Shown here: positions 61,500-64,000 of the stretch, piece after piece
Position numbering within the stretch: position 1 is the first letter of the stretch
Layout of the letters: every line of letters begins with the position of its first letter
Source: Spirosoma endbachense
GTDB lineage: Bacteria > Bacteroidota > Bacteroidia > Cytophagales > Spirosomataceae
Assembly: GCF_010233585.1 (NCBI RefSeq)
Contig: NZ_CP045997.1
Location: 9,226,114 to 9,290,113, forward strand
Length of the DNA stretch: 64,000 nucleotides
Reading direction: 5' to 3'
Program-made: the position numbers and the translations under genes
Notes under the pieces: model-generated
Seen by the model: only the letters and a program-made list of their open reading frames with translations
Told to the model about the DNA's origin: nothing
The model's database searches: none

Positions 61500-63824
61500 A
61501 TGAAACTTTTCCCTGCAATCACGCAAGTTCGTTGGTTACAACGGGCAGATCACGTTACCAACGTTCTGGAAGTCAGTGTGCTAGTCGAATCTGGTTTGCC
61601 TTTCCGAAAAGTCTACAGACGAATTGCTTCATTGGCCCTTGTGGTGGTTTTACTTGTATCTCAGCTCGGCTTCGCTACCAATCCGACTGTCCGGCTGAAT
61701 ACACCGGGAAACAAGGCCGCTTTTATGGTGAATACGACCATTACCCTGCGGGCTACTGCTTTCGATGCGGAGGGGAAAAATACAATTTCTAAGGTTGAAT
61801 TCTACTCGGGGACTAACAAACTGGGCGAGGGTACGGTCGATACAGTGAATAATAACTTTAAAGGCGAAAATGTCCCCTATAGCTTCACCTGGACGGCTAC
61901 TAGCACCCCGGGTACATACCAAATTAGTGCGAAGGTGATTGCGGGTGGGGCAACTGTACCCTCCAGTAATACCGCTACGGTAACGTTTCACCCCACTACG
62001 ATCACAAGTAACAAGATATACTACGTGCAGCCAGGAGCCGCTGCCAGTGGAACGGGTACACAATCGTCGCCCTTTCTGACAATTCAGCAAGCCGCCGATC
62101 TGACCCTGCCCGGTGATAAAGTCTACCTGCTGAATCCTATCAATTCGACGACTTATTTCAACAATACGGTGGTGATTCGGCGAACTGGACGAAATGGGTA
62201 TCCCATTATCTATACCCACGCGCCGGGAAACGACCCGCTGATTACATTCGACGGATGGAATGCTTTTAGCCTGGTAGATGGTGCTTCTTATATAGAAATC
62301 AACGATTTACGAATACAGGGGAATAACGATAATATTACGATCGCCCAAGCGCAGAATCAGCCAGGCGGTTGCAATAACCTCACGGGTACTCCCGAAGGCA
62401 AGTTCAATGGTAACGGCCTGTCTGCGTCTGGACGCCGGAGAGAAAGCGCGGCTTTTCCGCATCACATTAAATTTGTTGGCAATGAAGTCTTCGATTGTGG
62501 GGGAGGGGGTATCTCCGCGATTGAGTGCGACTACATTACCATTGATGAGAATACAGTCTATGACAACTCGTGGGATACGATTTACGGAAGCAGCGGCATT
62601 TCGATACTGACCAGCCGGAATATCGACTCGAATACAGGGTATCGAAATTTTATTCGCAAGAACAAGTCGTATGGTAACCACCTGTATGTGAACTGGATTG
62701 CCGCCCCCTGTGCCATTACGGATGGCAATGGTATCATCATCGACTCGAACAAAGATTATGCGTATACAGGCCGTACATTGGTGAGTAACAACGTAGTCTG
62801 GAATAATGGGGGCTCAGGCATTCATAGCTTTAAAAGCCAGCACGTTGATCTGTTCAATAACACAGCTTACCAGAACTCGCAGAGTGCAGAACCGGTTGGC
62901 GAACTCTATGCCAGCTATTCCACAGATATCAATATCTTCAATAACATCATTTATACCATTCTGAATGAGCGCGCTAATACGACCAATAATAATTCGGCAG
63001 TAAATTATGATTACAATCTTTATTATAACACTCCCAATAACTCGACGACGATTCCGGGCCGTGGGCCCCATGACATCTATGGGGCCAATCCCCAATTTGT
63101 GAACCCCACCCTAACCGCAACCGCCGATTTTCGATTGAATCCCGCCAGCCCGGCCCTGAACGTAGGTAATAGTACGTCAGGGCAATATGCTGTGGATGAC
63201 ATTGCGGGGGTGACCAGGCCGAAAGGGGGCGTAGTCGATATAGGCGCCTTTGAAGCGAATGTACCCGCCATACCGTCGAATTTCACACAATCCAACCTTC
63301 AGCCAACCCAGGTCACGTTCACCTGGATCGACAATGCCACAAATGAAACGGGGTTTGTACTCGAAAAAAGAGTATTGCCTAACGGCAGTTACACGACAGT
63401 GGTAAGTCCGGGGGTAAATGCTACCACGGCTACAGACAACCAGATTCTTAAGGGAACATCATACCGGTATCGGCTGGCTTCAAAAAACGCCAGTGGGCCG
63501 TCTGGGTATGTCTATACAGATGTTACGACTCCAGGTGCCCGATTGTCGGCAGAGGGCAGCACGGAGCTAACAGAATCGGAAGGCTATTTCACCATTAGCC
63601 CAAATCCAGTTGAAAGTCAGCTAATTGTGATTGCAATGAGTTATCAAACAGTACCAACCATTCAGCTGGTAACTGCTGATGGCAGGTTAGTTTCAGTAAA
63701 GATTGAAACGCCCGATTCAGGTCATATTTTGGTGCGTCCCCTTAAGCATTTGGCAACGGGGACTTACATAGTGACAGTAAAGACAGATATAGTTTCCCAA
63801 TCCAAACGTGTACTTATTCCCTGA
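61500..63824 (+). CDS. Secreted right-handed beta-helix protein with T9SS sorting domain
   Basis: 774 aa. An unusually long N-terminus (about 40 residues) precedes the hydrophobic signal ASLALVVVLLVSQLGFA; an inner Met is not available nearby, so the annotated start is kept. Then an Ig-like domain (TVRLNTPGNKAAFMVNTTIT, ISKVEFYSGTNKLGEG; residues 60-155), a parallel beta-helix (IYYVQPGAAASGTGTQSSPF through DIGAFEANVP; 165-580), an FN3 module (PSNFTQSNLQPTQVTFTWID; 585-670) and a T9SS type A tail (GYFTISPNPVESQLIVIAMS ... ATGTYIVTVKTDIVSQSKRV). Likely a polysaccharide lyase or polysaccharide-binding protein. Catalytic residues cannot be assigned. Confidence 0.85.
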   Translation: MKLFPAITQVRWLQRADHVTNVLEVSVLVESGLPFRKVYRRIASLALVVVLLVSQLGFATNPTVRLNTPGNKAAFMVNTTITLRATAFDAEGKNTISKVEFYSGTNKLGEGTVDTVNNNFKGENVPYSFTWTATSTPGTYQISAKVIAGGATVPSSNTATVTFHPTTITSNKIYYVQPGAAASGTGTQSSPFLTIQQAADLTLPGDKVYLLNPINSTTYFNNTVVIRRTGRNGYPIIYTHAPGNDPLITFDGWNAFSLVDGASYIEINDLRIQGNNDNITIAQAQNQPGGCNNLTGTPEGKFNGNGLSASGRRRESAAFPHHIKFVGNEVFDCGGGGISAIECDYITIDENTVYDNSWDTIYGSSGISILTSRNIDSNTGYRNFIRKNKSYGNHLYVNWIAAPCAITDGNGIIIDSNKDYAYTGRTLVSNNVVWNNGGSGIHSFKSQHVDLFNNTAYQNSQSAEPVGELYASYSTDINIFNNIIYTILNERANTTNNNSAVNYDYNLYYNTPNNSTTIPGRGPHDIYGANPQFVNPTLTATADFRLNPASPALNVGNSTSGQYAVDDIAGVTRPKGGVVDIGAFEANVPAIPSNFTQSNLQPTQVTFTWIDNATNETGFVLEKRVLPNGSYTTVVSPGVNATTATDNQILKGTSYRYRLASKNASGPSGYVYTDVTTPGARLSAEGSTELTESEGYFTISPNPVESQLIVIAMSYQTVPTIQLVTADGRLVSVKIETPDSGHILVRPLKHLATGTYIVTVKTDIVSQSKRVLIP

Positions 63825-63912
63825 ACTTGTTTCCTTGTCAGGTCCGGGCTTGGGGCAAAATTCATTCCTGCCCGAGGTAACTTTCCTGTTGACTACTTTT
63901 TACTTTATCCTC

Positions 63913-63959
63913 AGCCTGCTGATCACAACAACTTTAACTGAAGAGTTGATCAGCAGGCT
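63913..63959. terminator. Hairpin downstream of beta-helix gene
   Basis: AGCCTGCTGATCA (63913-63925) and its exact complement (63947-63959) with a 21-nt loop, about 90 bp after the stop, followed by TCTT. Probably a terminator. Confidence 0.55.
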
Positions 63960-64000
63960 TCTTGATGCGTGATGCCCGTAGTTATTTGCTTTAGCGGTCT

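Noticed and set aside
1..64000. tRNA, rRNA or riboswitch genes
   Set aside because: No cloverleaf-like or rRNA-like sequence was recognised by eye; a covariance-model scan would be needed to exclude them.

Overview
The window looks like part of a Bacteroidota plasmid or plasmid-derived region, most likely from a Spirosoma-like member of the Cytophagales. Support comes from Bacteroidota-type proteins (BfmA/BtgA-like mobilization protein, DUF5712-like relaxase, T9SS sorting tails, many AraC regulators of one family), AT-rich intergenic DNA and loosely packed genes. No rRNA, tRNA or CRISPR array was seen. The species is inferred; no search was run.

Layout. 1-38 kb is accessory cargo: the first codons of an ECF sigma factor, a GAF/AraC chimera, an HxlR-SDR divergent pair, a GH43 arabinosidase with a secreted partner, a PIN toxin-antitoxin pair, three SDRs, AraC regulators (two of them each followed by a secreted SnoaL-like protein), a type-B carboxylesterase, two epoxide hydrolases (one decayed), a frameshifted T9SS protein and a MacB/FtsX permease. 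It also holds two IS110 copies, an IS3 remnant and a MITE. 38-64 kb is the backbone: Rep initiator 1 with 8 iterons, small plasmid genes, a mobilization block (BfmA-like, relaxase, coupling protein), an HNH protein, an IS3 element, a second iteron array with Rep initiator 2, parA-parB with two large palindromes, a toprim/primase-like protein, a Fic protein, a RES-Xre pair, a decayed GH42 galactosidase and a secreted beta-helix protein. Two complete iteron-plus-Rep modules suggest a cointegrate of two replicons.

Most unusual signal. A family of 16-bp GC-rich micro-insertions has one architecture: 1 nt, 4-bp stem arm, 4-nt loop, 4-bp stem arm, 3 nt. Five copies lie inside one IS110 transposase gene (7838-8927). 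Subtracting them (79 nt) leaves exactly 337 codons with no other lesion that I can see, so these inserts alone broke the gene. Three more lie just upstream, one in the leader of the intact IS110, two in or beside the IS3 element, and one is intergenic. A 66-bp tandem duplication at the IS3 right end provides an empty site and a filled site side by side. Eleven of 12 copies are in or beside insertion sequences.

Second signal. About 13 copies of a roughly 62-bp intergenic element are dispersed between 9.3 and 42.9 kb. All face the same way whatever the strand of nearby genes, and in several copies the ends can pair into a stem. None is seen in the transfer/second-replicon half. Other points of interest are the palindrome pair after parB with an identical 21-bp core in opposite orientation, a perfect 33-bp-arm hairpin at 43.0 kb, a possible bridge-RNA guide in IS110 matching its own insertion site, and several genes with an in-frame stop or a small frameshift.
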